Positions 27,166-37,540 of a stretch of 64,000 nt of DNA are shown here, one piece after another. The position numbers were made by a program, and so were the translations under genes. How positions within the stretch are numbered: the first letter of the stretch is position 1; the number at the start of each line of letters is the position of its first letter. The DNA is from Sinorhizobium fredii. Its GTDB lineage: Bacteria > Pseudomonadota > Alphaproteobacteria > Rhizobiales > Rhizobiaceae. The notes beneath the pieces were generated by a model. It was not told the DNA's origin. It did no database searches and worked only from the letters and a program-made list of their open reading frames with translations. The stretch lies in NCBI RefSeq assembly GCF_002944405.1, contig NZ_CP024307.1, positions 640,501-704,500 on the forward strand, read 5' to 3'.

Positions 27166-27978
27166 ATGCACGAGAAAGAAAGACATAGGATCATCCTGTC
27201 GGCAGTGCAGGAAAAGCCGGTCGTCACCGTGCCCGAGCTCGTCGAATTGACTGGCAGCTCCGAGGCGACGATCCGCCGCGATGTGGCGGCGCTGCATGTG
27301 CAGAAACGGCTGCGCCGGGTGCGCGGCGGCGCCGAGGCGATCAACCCACCGCAATTCGTCGGCCTTGCAGGCCGGCCCTTTAGCGTCAACGAGGGCCTGC
27401 ATGCGCGCGAGAAGCAGGCGATCGCCCGCGAAGCGGTGGCGCTCTGCCAGGACGGCGAGCCGATCATCATCAATGGCGGCACGACCACCTTCCAGATGGT
27501 GCATTTCCTCGCCAACCGCCGGATGCAGGTCTTTACCAATTCGTTCCCGATCGCTGAGCACCTGCTCAAGCACTCGAAAAACACGGTGATGCTTTCCGGG
27601 GGCACGATCTACCGCGAGCAGAACATCATCCTGAGCCCCTTCGACAACGACGTGACGCGCAATTTCTATGCGCGCCGCATGTTCATGGGGGCGCAGGGGC
27701 TCGGGCCGCTCGGCCTGATGGAGGCCGACCCGCTGCTGATCCAGGCCGAGCAGAAGCTGATCGACCAGGCCGACGAGCTCGTCGTACTCGCCGATTCCTC
27801 GAAATTTCACAAGCGCTCGAGCCTCATTCTCTGCGGCCTCAAGCGCATCGCCACTGTGATCACCGATTCGGGCATCGAGGACAGGCATGCCTCGATGCTC
27901 GAAAGCGCTGGCGTCAACCTTGTCATCGCCAATGCGAGGCCGAAGGTCGACGCGGAAACTGCTTCGACATCCGCCTGA
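27166..27978 (+). CDS. rhaR: DeoR-family transcriptional repressor of rhamnose genes
   Basis: A 270-residue DeoR-family protein. The N-terminal winged HTH (residues about 1-60) has the family signature SSEATIRRDVAALHVQKRLRRVRGGA, and the C-terminal sugar-phosphate sensing domain contains INGGTTTFQMVHFL, VMLSGGTIYR and LADSSKFHKRS. DeoR repressors are released by a phosphorylated intermediate, probably rhamnulose-1-phosphate or a close relative here. The ATG at 27166 follows TCGGAGGAGCGC and is better than the one at 27136. It begins the rhaRSTPQUK operon and diverges from rhaDI, as in other rhizobia. Confidence 0.93.
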   Translation: MHEKERHRIILSAVQEKPVVTVPELVELTGSSEATIRRDVAALHVQKRLRRVRGGAEAINPPQFVGLAGRPFSVNEGLHAREKQAIAREAVALCQDGEPIIINGGTTTFQMVHFLANRRMQVFTNSFPIAEHLLKHSKNTVMLSGGTIYREQNIILSPFDNDVTRNFYARRMFMGAQGLGPLGLMEADPLLIQAEQKLIDQADELVVLADSSKFHKRSSLILCGLKRIATVITDSGIEDRHASMLESAGVNLVIANARPKVDAETASTSA

Positions 27979-28102
27979 GCGGGTGGTGAGGGGGAAAGGG
28001 AGGCGGCCTGACCGGGCAAGCCGGTAGCAAGACCGCCAGATGAAGTTGTCGGGTCGGATTGATGCATCCAGTCCGGATGCAGGCCCAAGGGAGGAGAAAG
28101 TG

Positions 28103-29092
28103 ATGAAAGTTCTGAAATCATTGATGGTGACGGCCGCCGTCGCCGCGGCGCTCATGGCAAACGCCGCCCATGCGGAGAACAAGAAGATCGCCCTCGTCGT
28201 CAAGGCGCTCGGCATCGGCTTCTTCGAGGCCGCCAACAAGGGCGCCCAGGAAGCGGCCAAGGAACTCGGCGACGTCGAGATCATCTATACCGGTCCGACC
28301 TCGACGACCGCCGAGGGGCAGATCGAGGTGATCAACTCGCTGATCGCCCAGAAGGTCGATGCGATCGCGGTTTCGGCCAATGACACCGACGCGCTCGTGC
28401 CGGCGCTCAAGAAGGCGATGGACCGCGGTATCAAGGTCATTTCCTGGGATTCGGGTGTCGCCAAGGAAGGCCGGCTGATGCATCTCAACCCGTCGTCGAG
28501 CCCGCTGATCGGCAACATGATCATCAAGCTCGCCGCCGATAACCTGCCGGAGGGCGGCGACGTCGCCGTGCTCTCGGCTTCGGCAACGGCCACTAACCAG
28601 AACACCTGGATTGCCGAGATGAAGAAGGTCCAGGGCAACTACAAGGGCATCAATGTCGTGGCCACCGTCTATGGCGACGACCTAGCCGACAAGTCCTATC
28701 GCGAGACGCAAGGCCTCATCCAGTCCTATCCGAACCTGAAGGCGATCATTGCGCCGACCTCGGTCGGCATCGTCGCCGCCGCTCAGGCCGTCACCGACGC
28801 GGGCAAGATCGGCCAGATCAACGTCACGGGTCTTGGATTGCCATCCGAAATGGCCGGTCACGTCAAGTCCGGCGCCTCGAAGTCCTTCGCCATCTGGAAC
28901 CCGATCGACCTCGGCTATTCGGCAACGATGATCGCCTATGATCTCATCGGCGGGGCCGAAGCCAAGCCCGGCGCGGAACTGAAGATGGGCCGCATGGGTA
29001 CCGTCAAGCTCGACGACAACAATGAAGGCGCCATGGCCGACCCGTTCGTCTATGATGCCAAGAACGTCGAGGAATTCGCGAAGATCTTCTGA
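28103..29092 (+). CDS. rhaS: Rhamnose ABC transporter periplasmic binding protein
   Basis: A 329-residue periplasmic sugar-binding protein with a Sec signal peptide (MKVLKSLMVTAAVAAALMANAAHA, cleavage near 24) and a two-lobed type-1 fold. Typical segments are KIALVVKALGIGFFEAANKGAQEAAKEL, the hinge-region DAIAVSANDTDAL, and VISWDSGVAKEGRLMHLNP. It captures L-rhamnose and passes it to RhaPQ. The ATG at 28103 has GGGAGGAG upstream and opens directly with the signal peptide. It lies 124 bases after rhaR; a mosaic repeat separates it from rhaT, which may allow this gene to be expressed more strongly than the rest. Confidence 0.94.
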   Translation: MKVLKSLMVTAAVAAALMANAAHAENKKIALVVKALGIGFFEAANKGAQEAAKELGDVEIIYTGPTSTTAEGQIEVINSLIAQKVDAIAVSANDTDALVPALKKAMDRGIKVISWDSGVAKEGRLMHLNPSSSPLIGNMIIKLAADNLPEGGDVAVLSASATATNQNTWIAEMKKVQGNYKGINVVATVYGDDLADKSYRETQGLIQSYPNLKAIIAPTSVGIVAAAQAVTDAGKIGQINVTGLGLPSEMAGHVKSGASKSFAIWNPIDLGYSATMIAYDLIGGAEAKPGAELKMGRMGTVKLDDNNEGAMADPFVYDAKNVEEFAKIF

Positions 29093-29110
29093 TCGGCGCG
29101 ACCGGTATAT

Positions 29111-29270
29111 GCCCCTCATCCGGCCTGCCGGCCACCTTCTCCCCGTTTGTCGGGGAGGAGGGACCAAGCGGCCGCGTCTCGCCCTCACCCTCACCAACGC
29201 CGGCGCAAACCGCGCACTGCGAAGGGGGCCCTCTCCCCGTCAAAACGGGGAGAGGGCCAGGGCGAGGGGC
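29111..29270. repeat. Rhizobial palindromic intergenic repeat, copy 1
   Basis: A GC-rich element bounded by an inverted repeat (GCCCCTC at the left end, GAGGGGC at the right) with internal hairpins. The largest is a perfect 14-bp stem, 29227-29240 with 29245-29258, around a CAAA loop. A related copy is at 47883-48030. It lies between rhaS and rhaT inside the operon, where such elements can stabilise the upstream message or reduce read-through. Confidence 0.75.
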
Positions 29271-29353
29271 AACTGACAATCGAAGGCGCCCCGATGGGCT
29301 GGCCGACTGACTTGGTGGACTCTCTCTTGTTGCAGGAACCAACCACATCGCGG

Positions 29354-30861
<1,508 letters not shown>

Positions 30862-30865
<4 letters not shown>

Positions 30866-31842
30866 TCGCCAAGCTCCTCAAGAACCGCGAGATCCTGCTC
30901 GTCGGCGCGATTGCCGTGCTGCTCGCCTTGATCGCCTTGCGCTTTCCGGCATTCGTCGGACCCTCCAACCTCGCTCGGGTCTACAACGACACGTCGATCC
31001 TGATCATCCTGGCGCTCGGCCAGATGGCCGTCATCCTCACCCGATGCATCGATCTGTCGATGGCGGCCAATCTGGCGCTTTGCGGCATGGTTGCCGCCAT
31101 GCTGAACGCCGCCTTTCCCGGCCTGCCGATCCCGCTCATCATTCTTGCCGCCATGGCGCTCGGCGGTCTGCTCGGCATGATCAATGGCACGCTCGTCTGG
31201 AAGCTCGACATCCCGCCGATCGTCGTCACGCTCGGAACGCTGACGATCTATCGCGGCCTGATCTTCCTCTTGACCGACGGCAAGTGGATCAATGCCCACG
31301 AGATGAGCGACGCCTTCAAGGCGCTGCCGCGGCTCGATCTCGCCGGCGTGCCTGTACTGTCCTGGCTGTCGCTGCTGATGATCGCGGTCATGTTCCTGGT
31401 GATGAGCCGGACGCCGCTCGGCCGGGCCTTCTATGCGGTCGGCGGCAATCCGCACGCCGCCGTCTATACGGGCATCGATGTCGGCCGCACCCGCTTCTTC
31501 GCTTATTGCCTGTCGGGCGCGCTCGCCGGCCTTTCGGGCTATCTCTGGGTGTCGCGCTATGCGGTCGCCTATGTCGACATCGCCGCCGGCTTCGAGCTCG
31601 ACATCATCGCGGCCTGCGTCATCGGTGGCATTTCGATCGCCGGCGGCATCGGCTCCGTGGCCGGCGCCGTGCTCGGGTCGCTCTTCCTCGGCGTCATCAA
31701 GAACGCGCTTCCCGTCATCAATATCTCGCCCTTCGCGCAGATGGCGATCTCCGGAACGGTCATCATCATTGCCGTTGCCGTCAACGCCCGCGCCGAGCGG
31801 CGCAAGGGCCGGGTCATTCTCAAGAAAGCGGAGGCGGTCTGA
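30862..31842 (+). CDS. rhaP: Rhamnose ABC transporter permease
   Basis: A 326-residue inner-membrane permease of the ribose/rhamnose type with about eight to ten hydrophobic segments. The family motifs are LARVYNDTSILIILALGQMAVILTRCIDLS in the N-terminal half and AVGGNPHAAVYTGIDV, and ACVIGGISIAGGIGSVAGAVLG near the end. It pairs with RhaQ to form the membrane channel. It overlaps rhaT by four bases and shares one base with the start of rhaQ, so translation is probably coupled. Confidence 0.93.
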
Positions 31843-32846
31843 TGGCTGACGCTCAACTCTCTCCCCGCAATATCCCGGATCGCCTCGAGGCAGGCGGCGC
31901 CCGCCTGATGAAGAGCTGGGAGGCGCTGCTCATCGTGGTCGCTACCCTCATCTTCCTCGGCAATTCCTTTGCCTCGCCCTATTTCTTGGACCCGTGGAAT
32001 CTCTCCGACGCCACCTTCAACTTTACCGAAAAGGCGATGATCGCCTTTGCCATGGCGCTGGTGATCATCTCGGGCGAGATCGACCTCTCGGTCGCCTCGA
32101 TCATCGCGCTCGCCTCGACGGCCATGGGCTATGCGGTGCAACTCGGCGTCGATACCCCGGCGCTTGTCGCGATCGGTCTTTCCGTCGGGCTTGCCTGCGG
32201 CGCCATCAACGGATTGCTGATCACCGGCCTCGGTCTGCCGTCGATCGTCGTGACGATCGGCACGATGAGCCTGTTTCGAGGCCTGTCCTTCATCATTCTC
32301 GGCGACCAGGCCTTCACCGGCTATCCGGAAAGCTTCGCCTGGTTCGGCCAGGGCTATGTCTGGTGGGTCTTCTCCTTCGAGTTCACGCTCTTCGTGCTGC
32401 TCGCCGTCGCCTATGGCGTGCTGCTCCACAAGACGAATTTCGGCCGCGCCGTCTATGCCATCGGCAACAACCAGACAGCGGCGCTCTTTTCCGGCGTGCG
32501 GGTGGCGCGGGTGAAGTTCACGCTGTTCCTGCTGACAGGCCTGATGGCTGGCCTCGCCTCGGTCTGCCTCACCTCTCGCCTCGGCTCGACGCGCCCCTCG
32601 ATCGCGCTCGGCTGGGAGCTTGAGGTCGTCACCATGGTCGTGCTCGGCGGCGTCAACATTCTCGGCGGCTCGGGAACCATACCCGGCGTCGTGCTGGCGG
32701 CGCTGATCATGGGCATGGTCACCTTCGGTTTCGGCCTGTTGAACGTACCGGGCATCGTCATGTCGATCTTCATCGGCCTGCTGCTGATTTCGGTGATCGC
32801 CCTGCCGATCCTGTGGCGGCGCGCCCGCCGCCGTCTCGCGCATTGA
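31842..32846 (+). CDS. rhaQ: Rhamnose ABC transporter permease
   Basis: A 334-residue permease, partner of RhaP. It has the same family pattern: [42 protein letters not shown], and [24 protein letters not shown] short cytoplasmic N-terminal tail of about 25 residues precedes the first membrane span. The start ATG at 31842 overlaps the rhaP stop by one base. The frame is open upstream through rhaP, but that part is the shadow of rhaP. Confidence 0.93.
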   Translation: MADAQLSPRNIPDRLEAGGARLMKSWEALLIVVATLIFLGNSFASPYFLDPWNLSDATFNFTEKAMIAFAMALVIISGEIDLSVASIIALASTAMGYAVQLGVDTPALVAIGLSVGLACGAINGLLITGLGLPSIVVTIGTMSLFRGLSFIILGDQAFTGYPESFAWFGQGYVWWVFSFEFTLFVLLAVAYGVLLHKTNFGRAVYAIGNNQTAALFSGVRVARVKFTLFLLTGLMAGLASVCLTSRLGSTRPSIALGWELEVVTMVVLGGVNILGGSGTIPGVVLAALIMGMVTFGFGLLNVPGIVMSIFIGLLLISVIALPILWRRARRRLAH

Positions 32847-32856
32847 GGTTTCTCCC

Positions 32857-33171
32857 ATGGAAAAATACGCGTTCCGCATGCGGCTCAATCCAGGCATGGC
32901 CGAGGAATACAAGGCGCGCCACGACGCGATCTGGCCCGAGCTGGTGGCTCTGCTGAAAGACGCCGGGATATCGGACTACTCGATCCATCTTGACGAGGAG
33001 ACGAACCTGCTCTTCGGCGTTCTCTGGCGGACGGACAATCACCAGATGGCCGATCTGCCGTCGCACCAGGTGATGCAGAAATGGTGGGCCCATATGGCCG
33101 ACATCATGGAAACCCGTGCCGACAACGAGCCGGTCGCCGTGCCGCTCAAGACCGTCTTCCATCTCAGCTGA
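32857..33171 (+). CDS. rhaU: L-rhamnose mutarotase
   Basis: A 104-residue protein, the normal size of RhaM/RhaU. It converts alpha- and beta-L-rhamnose so the isomerase gets its preferred anomer. Landmarks are the N-terminal [13 protein letters not shown], the conserved His in [34 protein letters not shown] and [10 protein letters not shown]. It lies 10 bases after rhaQ and ends one base before the rhaK start. In Rhizobium this small gene is needed for growth on rhamnose. Confidence 0.95.
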   Translation: MEKYAFRMRLNPGMAEEYKARHDAIWPELVALLKDAGISDYSIHLDEETNLLFGVLWRTDNHQMADLPSHQVMQKWWAHMADIMETRADNEPVAVPLKTVFHLS

Positions 33172-33172
33172 C

Positions 33173-34570
33173 ATGAAGACCGTCGCCGTCATCGATATCG
33201 GCAAGACCAACGCCAAGGTCGCGTTGGTCGACCTCGCGCGCTTCGAGGAGATCGCCGTCCGCAAGACGCCCAACATCGTCGTGGAGGCGGGGCTCTATCC
33301 CCACTTCGACGTCGAGCATCTCTGGCGGTTCATTCTTGGGGGCCTTGCAGAGCTGCACCGTGTACATCCGGTGGATGCGATCTCAGTCACAACACATGGG
33401 GCGACAGCGGTCCTGCTGGATCAAGCGGGCGAACTCGCCCTGCCGGTCCTCGACTACGAATTTGCCGGCCCGGACGCGCTCGCCGAGGAATATGGCCGGG
33501 CGCGTCCAGCCTTTTCAGAAACCGGGTCGGCCCGCCTGCCGATGGGGCTCAATGTCGGTGCTCAGCTTTTCTGGCAGCAGCGTGCGTTTCCCGAGCAGTT
33601 CGCCAAGGTTGCGACCATCCTCACCTATGCGCAATACTGGTCCTACCGCCTGACTGGCGTTGCCACCAACGAGCTGACCTCGCTCGGCTGTCATACCGAT
33701 CTCTGGAACCCTCTAACCGCGGCGTTTTCGACATTGGTCGAGGCACAGGGTTGGGCGCGGCTGTTCGCGCCTGTGCGCAAGGCGGGCGACGTGATCGGCG
33801 GATTGCTGCCTCCTCTGGCCGCGGCCGCGGGGCTGCCATCCGGCTTGCCGGTCTATTGCGGCATTCACGATTCGAACGCCTCGCTGCTGCCGCACCTCTT
33901 GACACGCCGGGCACCGTTTTCCGTCGTCTCGACCGGAACCTGGGTGGTGATGCTGGCGATCGGCGGCGAGCAGGCGGAGCTCGATGAAACCCGCGACACG
34001 CTGATCAATGTCAACGCGCTTGGCGACCCGGTGCCGTCTGCCCGCTTCATGGGCGGCCGCGCCTTCTCGATGCTCGTCGGCGACAATCCGCCGCCGGCCT
34101 CGACCGAAGCCGAAGCGCGCGTGCTTGCGGGAGGCTACATGCTGCTGCCGTCGGTTCTGGGCGGCTCCGGCCCTTTTCCCTCGGCACGGCCGCGTTGGAC
34201 GGTGAACGAGGCAGACCTTGCCCCGCCCGAACGACTTGCCGCCGTCTCCTTCCATCTCGCCCTGATGACGGCGACCTGCCTCGATCTCATCGGCGCCAGG
34301 GGAGAAATCGTCGTGGAAGGGCCTTTCGCCGCGAATGGCGCCTATCTGCGGATGCTGGCCGCTGCGACCGGCCGGCCGGCGCTCGCCAACAGCCTGAGCA
34401 GCACCGGAACGAGCCTTGGTGCAGCCTGCCTCGTCGCAGGCGCCCGGATCAGGACGGGTGCCGAAGTCTTCTCGGAAGCGGTTCCGGAAGGCTATGCCGG
34501 TTACGCACGGAAATGGCAGCGCTTGACCGCTGAGCATGTGGCTGCAAGCGCATCTTCGCTCGATAGATGA
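33173..34570 (+). CDS. rhaK: Rhamnose-pathway sugar kinase (FGGY family)
   Basis: A 465-residue kinase of the FGGY/ASKHA fold. It begins with a phosphate-1 loop, VAVIDIGKTNAKVALVD, where Lys replaces the usual Gly-Thr pattern, as in rhizobial RhaK. Later it has THGATAVLLD, the catalytic-type Asp in CGIHDSNASLLP, and VVSTGTWVVML. It phosphorylates the pathway sugar; in rhizobia RhaK activity is also reported to be needed for rhamnose transport. The start is one base after the rhaU stop, and it closes the operon. No clear terminator follows. Confidence 0.93.
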   Translation: MKTVAVIDIGKTNAKVALVDLARFEEIAVRKTPNIVVEAGLYPHFDVEHLWRFILGGLAELHRVHPVDAISVTTHGATAVLLDQAGELALPVLDYEFAGPDALAEEYGRARPAFSETGSARLPMGLNVGAQLFWQQRAFPEQFAKVATILTYAQYWSYRLTGVATNELTSLGCHTDLWNPLTAAFSTLVEAQGWARLFAPVRKAGDVIGGLLPPLAAAAGLPSGLPVYCGIHDSNASLLPHLLTRRAPFSVVSTGTWVVMLAIGGEQAELDETRDTLINVNALGDPVPSARFMGGRAFSMLVGDNPPPASTEAEARVLAGGYMLLPSVLGGSGPFPSARPRWTVNEADLAPPERLAAVSFHLALMTATCLDLIGARGEIVVEGPFAANGAYLRMLAAATGRPALANSLSSTGTSLGAACLVAGARIRTGAEVFSEAVPEGYAGYARKWQRLTAEHVAASASSLDR

Positions 34571-35220
34571 AGTAGAATCCGGCGGATATTCTTGGGCTTG
34601 GTAGAAAGACCGCGCGTCAGAAAATGTTGCGGTTTGCCGCCCGTCTATGTTCGAGATTGATGACGATCGAGATCGCGGTCATTGCGAGGATTGCGATGGT
34701 GGCGGCACTAATTCCAAGAACAATCATTGCTCATTCCCGTGGACGCATCTTCATGATGTCGCCTGTACCTGTGACGGTGCAGCTTGCGCGGTTCGCGCCT
34801 ATTTGACCTTCGCTTCGATACTGGACGACAAGTAGAGCCGCAATTCTAAACTCTTGTGATTAAAAACCTGTTGTCTCCAGCACAGTAAAACAGTGCGGAG
34901 CAGCGGCGATTAGCGTGTTGGTTGCATTTTAGCGATTCCGACTACGGGCCGGAAACCGTTAACCTTCAAGCAAGGAATTAACCATAAACATGGTCCAACA
35001 CGTCGGAATAGGAAGTCTCAGCTTCTCTCAAGGCATGATGCCGCACCGCCGTACCGGTTCCGGTCCGGTATGCAATCTCACAGACGTTACTTGCGGGATG
35101 GACGATAGAGAACGCTCAGGCGCGCCGATCTTACCGACTGGGCGTGACCGGCCATAGCCCCTCAACGGGCCACATCTTCCCTCAGGCAAGTTTCGACTAC
35201 GCATCAGGCCGGGGAACAGC
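34571..35220. other. Intergenic region upstream of the che operon
   Basis: About 650 bases without a convincing gene. Short open frames exist (for example from 34624 and 34990) but have no ribosome sites or recognisable products. From about 34850 to 34990 it is AT-rich for this genome and contains an imperfect inverted repeat, GTTAACCTT-CAAGC-AAGGAATTAAC (34958-34982), which may be part of the promoter or a regulator site for the che operon. Confidence 0.45.
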
Positions 35221-36828
35221 GTGCAGCAGGAAGCGTCAGATCAGGCAAGGAAGGGCCAGGCGGGCAGTCTGCTCGAGCGCCTGCGCTTTGCCGGGCTCGA
35301 CGAGGGAGCCTGCGCGCTTCTGCGGGACCGTCGCCAGGCCCTGTCGCCGCGCATCGAGCTTGCGCTGCGCGACCTTTTTCACCGGTTGCAGACCAAACCG
35401 GACGCCGCTCGCCATTTCGACAACGATCGCCAGCTCGACCGACTGCACGATCTTCACTCCTCCCACTGGAACGTGCTGACCGATGCCCGTTTCGACGGGC
35501 TCTACGCCGAGCGCGTCAAGGTGCTCGCCGACACGGAAGCGCGCATGGGGCTCGACCCGCGCTGGCAACTCGCGAGCCATTCGGTGGTGCTGGAACATCT
35601 CATCGTCGGCGCAATCGAGGATGCCTGGCCCAAGCTTCCTTTCGGCAAGGCACGCAGGAACGAACTTTGCCGTCTCGTCGCCGCTCTCGTGCGTGCTGCC
35701 TTCGTCGATAGCGAGATCGCCGTGTCGCTGCGCTTCAACGCGCTCCGCCAGCAGCATCAGCGCCAGCTTTCCGAGCAGCGCAAGGGCGACGAGTCCGAAG
35801 TAGCGGCGCTGTTTTCGGATTTCCTGCAGGCTCTCGCCGACGGCGACCTCGGCGCCCGGCTGCCGACGGAGACACCTGATGTCTACCGGCCGATCGCCGC
35901 CGGGCTGAATGCCGCCTTGGACCAGATCCAGCAGGCTCTGCAGTCCGGAGACAAGCGTGCAGCGGCGGCCGAAGGGATGGTGGAAAGCCTTCGCAGCCGC
36001 ACCAACGCGTTTTCCGGCACCGCAGGCAGCGAGGCCGAGGCCCTGACCGGCCAGGTCGCAGCGCTTGGGGCGATGACCGAACGCATGCGCTCCGGCTCGT
36101 TCAGGATCAGCGAGGCCGAGGCCAAGGCGAGCGAAACGCGCCGTGCTGCGGAGCGCAGCGGCGAGATTGCCGGTCAGGCGATCTCCGCCATGGCGGATAT
36201 CGAGGCGTCCGCGGAGAAGATTGGCCAGATCATCGGCGTGATCGACGAGATTGCCTTCCAGACGAATCTGCTCGCCCTCAATGCCGGCATCGAAGCGGCA
36301 CGCGCCGGCGAGAGTGGCCGCGGCTTCGCGGTCGTCGCGCAGGAAGTCCGGGCGCTGGCGCAACGCTCCGGCGAGGCGGCGCGCGAGATCAAGCAGCTCG
36401 TCAACGGCACGAAGACGCAGGTCGAAGCCGGCGTCGAGATCGTCGGTCAGACGCAGAATGCGATCAGCAGCATCGTCGAACAGGTCATCTCGATCAATGC
36501 CGCCGTCTCCGGCATCGCCCGCGAGGCGGAAGCGCAGGTCAGCGATCTGGCCGCCGCGGCGACCGAGATCGGCGGTATTTCGACGGCGATCGGTCGAAGC
36601 GCGACGGTCGCTGGTGAGGCGGCGGCTTCGACCGAGGATCTCCACGGCACCATTGTGGAGCTCGGTAAGACGATCCGCCGCTTCCGTTTCGAGCGCCAGG
36701 CGGGATTAAGGGCTCCGACCTTTGTCCAGCCGTCCGCGCTTTTGCCGCAAGTCGACGAGGACGAACGAGCGATGCCGTTCAGCGATGACGCCGCCTCGGG
36801 GCGCCAGGTCGCCGGATGGCGGCGCTAA
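35221..36828 (+). CDS. icpA: Soluble globin-coupled chemoreceptor, first gene of che operon
   Basis: A 535-residue methyl-accepting chemotaxis protein without a membrane segment. Residues about 15-165 look like a protoglobin (globin-coupled sensor) domain, with [35 protein letters not shown] and a candidate proximal His in [15 protein letters not shown]. Residues about 270-490 are the MCP signalling domain with the conserved hairpin [28 protein letters not shown]. It probably senses oxygen or another gas through haem in the cytoplasm and signals to CheA. GTG at 35221 follows GGGGAA. No C-terminal pentapeptide for CheR tethering is seen. Position matches icpA of S. meliloti. Confidence 0.85.
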   Translation: MQQEASDQARKGQAGSLLERLRFAGLDEGACALLRDRRQALSPRIELALRDLFHRLQTKPDAARHFDNDRQLDRLHDLHSSHWNVLTDARFDGLYAERVKVLADTEARMGLDPRWQLASHSVVLEHLIVGAIEDAWPKLPFGKARRNELCRLVAALVRAAFVDSEIAVSLRFNALRQQHQRQLSEQRKGDESEVAALFSDFLQALADGDLGARLPTETPDVYRPIAAGLNAALDQIQQALQSGDKRAAAAEGMVESLRSRTNAFSGTAGSEAEALTGQVAALGAMTERMRSGSFRISEAEAKASETRRAAERSGEIAGQAISAMADIEASAEKIGQIIGVIDEIAFQTNLLALNAGIEAARAGESGRGFAVVAQEVRALAQRSGEAAREIKQLVNGTKTQVEAGVEIVGQTQNAISSIVEQVISINAAVSGIAREAEAQVSDLAAAATEIGGISTAIGRSATVAGEAAASTEDLHGTIVELGKTIRRFRFERQAGLRAPTFVQPSALLPQVDEDERAMPFSDDAASGRQVAGWRR

Positions 36829-36858
36829 GGTCAGGGAACAGGTCAGTCGAGGGACAGA

Positions 36859-37152
36859 ATGGCCAGCAAGAATACCGCAAAGAAATCGCTGAAGCTCGCT
36901 CCGGTGCTGGACCTGAACGAGGCGACCGCGCTGCATGAAAGGCTGCTATCGCTCAAGGGCGCTCCGGTCGTCATCGACGCGTCCGCCGTCGAGCGGATCG
37001 GAACGCTCTGCGCACAGGTGCTGATGGCCGGAGCCAGAAGTTGGGAAGAAGACCGGATGTCCTTCACCTTTGCTAAGGTGTCGGACGCTTTCGTTAAAAC
37101 GACACAGCTCATCGGCGTGGACATCGCGCCCCTGATGGCAAAGGAGATTTGA
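36859..37152 (+). CDS. cheS: CheS, STAS-domain partner of CheA
   Basis: A 97-residue single STAS-type domain (LKLAPVLDLNEATALHERLLSLKG, VVIDASAVERIGTLCAQVLMAGARSW). In S. meliloti the second gene of the che operon is CheS, shown to bind CheA and speed dephosphorylation of CheY1 by the CheA phosphate sink. Size, place and fold match. It has no anti-sigma partner here. It starts 30 bases after icpA and ends three bases before cheY1. Confidence 0.9.
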   Translation: MASKNTAKKSLKLAPVLDLNEATALHERLLSLKGAPVVIDASAVERIGTLCAQVLMAGARSWEEDRMSFTFAKVSDAFVKTTQLIGVDIAPLMAKEI

Positions 37153-37155
37153 GAA

Positions 37156-37521
37156 ATGAAGAAGAGAGTTCTGACTGTGGACGACTCCCGGACGATCCGG
37201 AACATGCTTCTTGTTACCCTCAACAATGCCGGCTTCGAAACGATCCAGGCCGAAGATGGCGTCGAAGGGCTCGAAGTGCTGGAGACGGCCAATCCCGACG
37301 TGATCGTCACGGACATCAACATGCCCCGCCTCGACGGCTTCGGCTTCATCGAAGGCGTGCGCAGGAACGACCGCTACCGTGCCGTTCCCATCCTGGTGCT
37401 CACCACCGAAAGCGACGCCGAGAAGAAGAACCGCGCGCGGCAGGCGGGCGCCACCGGCTGGATTGTCAAGCCGTTCGACCCGACCAAGCTGATCGATGCC
37501 ATCGAGCGCGTAACGGCCTGA
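37156..37521 (+). CDS. cheY1: CheY1 response regulator (phosphate sink)
   Basis: A 121-residue lone receiver domain. The acidic pair is Asp9-Asp10, the phosphoacceptor Asp53 in VIVTDINMP, the switch Thr83/84 and Lys105 in WIVKPF. In S. meliloti, which lacks CheZ, CheY1 takes phosphate back from CheY2 through CheA and so ends the signal. AAGGAG lies before the ATG. It is followed 19 bases later by cheA. Confidence 0.95.
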   Translation: MKKRVLTVDDSRTIRNMLLVTLNNAGFETIQAEDGVEGLEVLETANPDVIVTDINMPRLDGFGFIEGVRRNDRYRAVPILVLTTESDAEKKNRARQAGATGWIVKPFDPTKLIDAIERVTA

Positions 37522-37540
37522 GATCCGAGGGTAGCCTCCA

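Noticed and set aside
34990..35157. A short frame upstream of icpA starting at an ATG near 34990
   Set aside because: Fewer than 60 codons, no ribosome site, low-complexity product; more likely a promoter or leader sequence.
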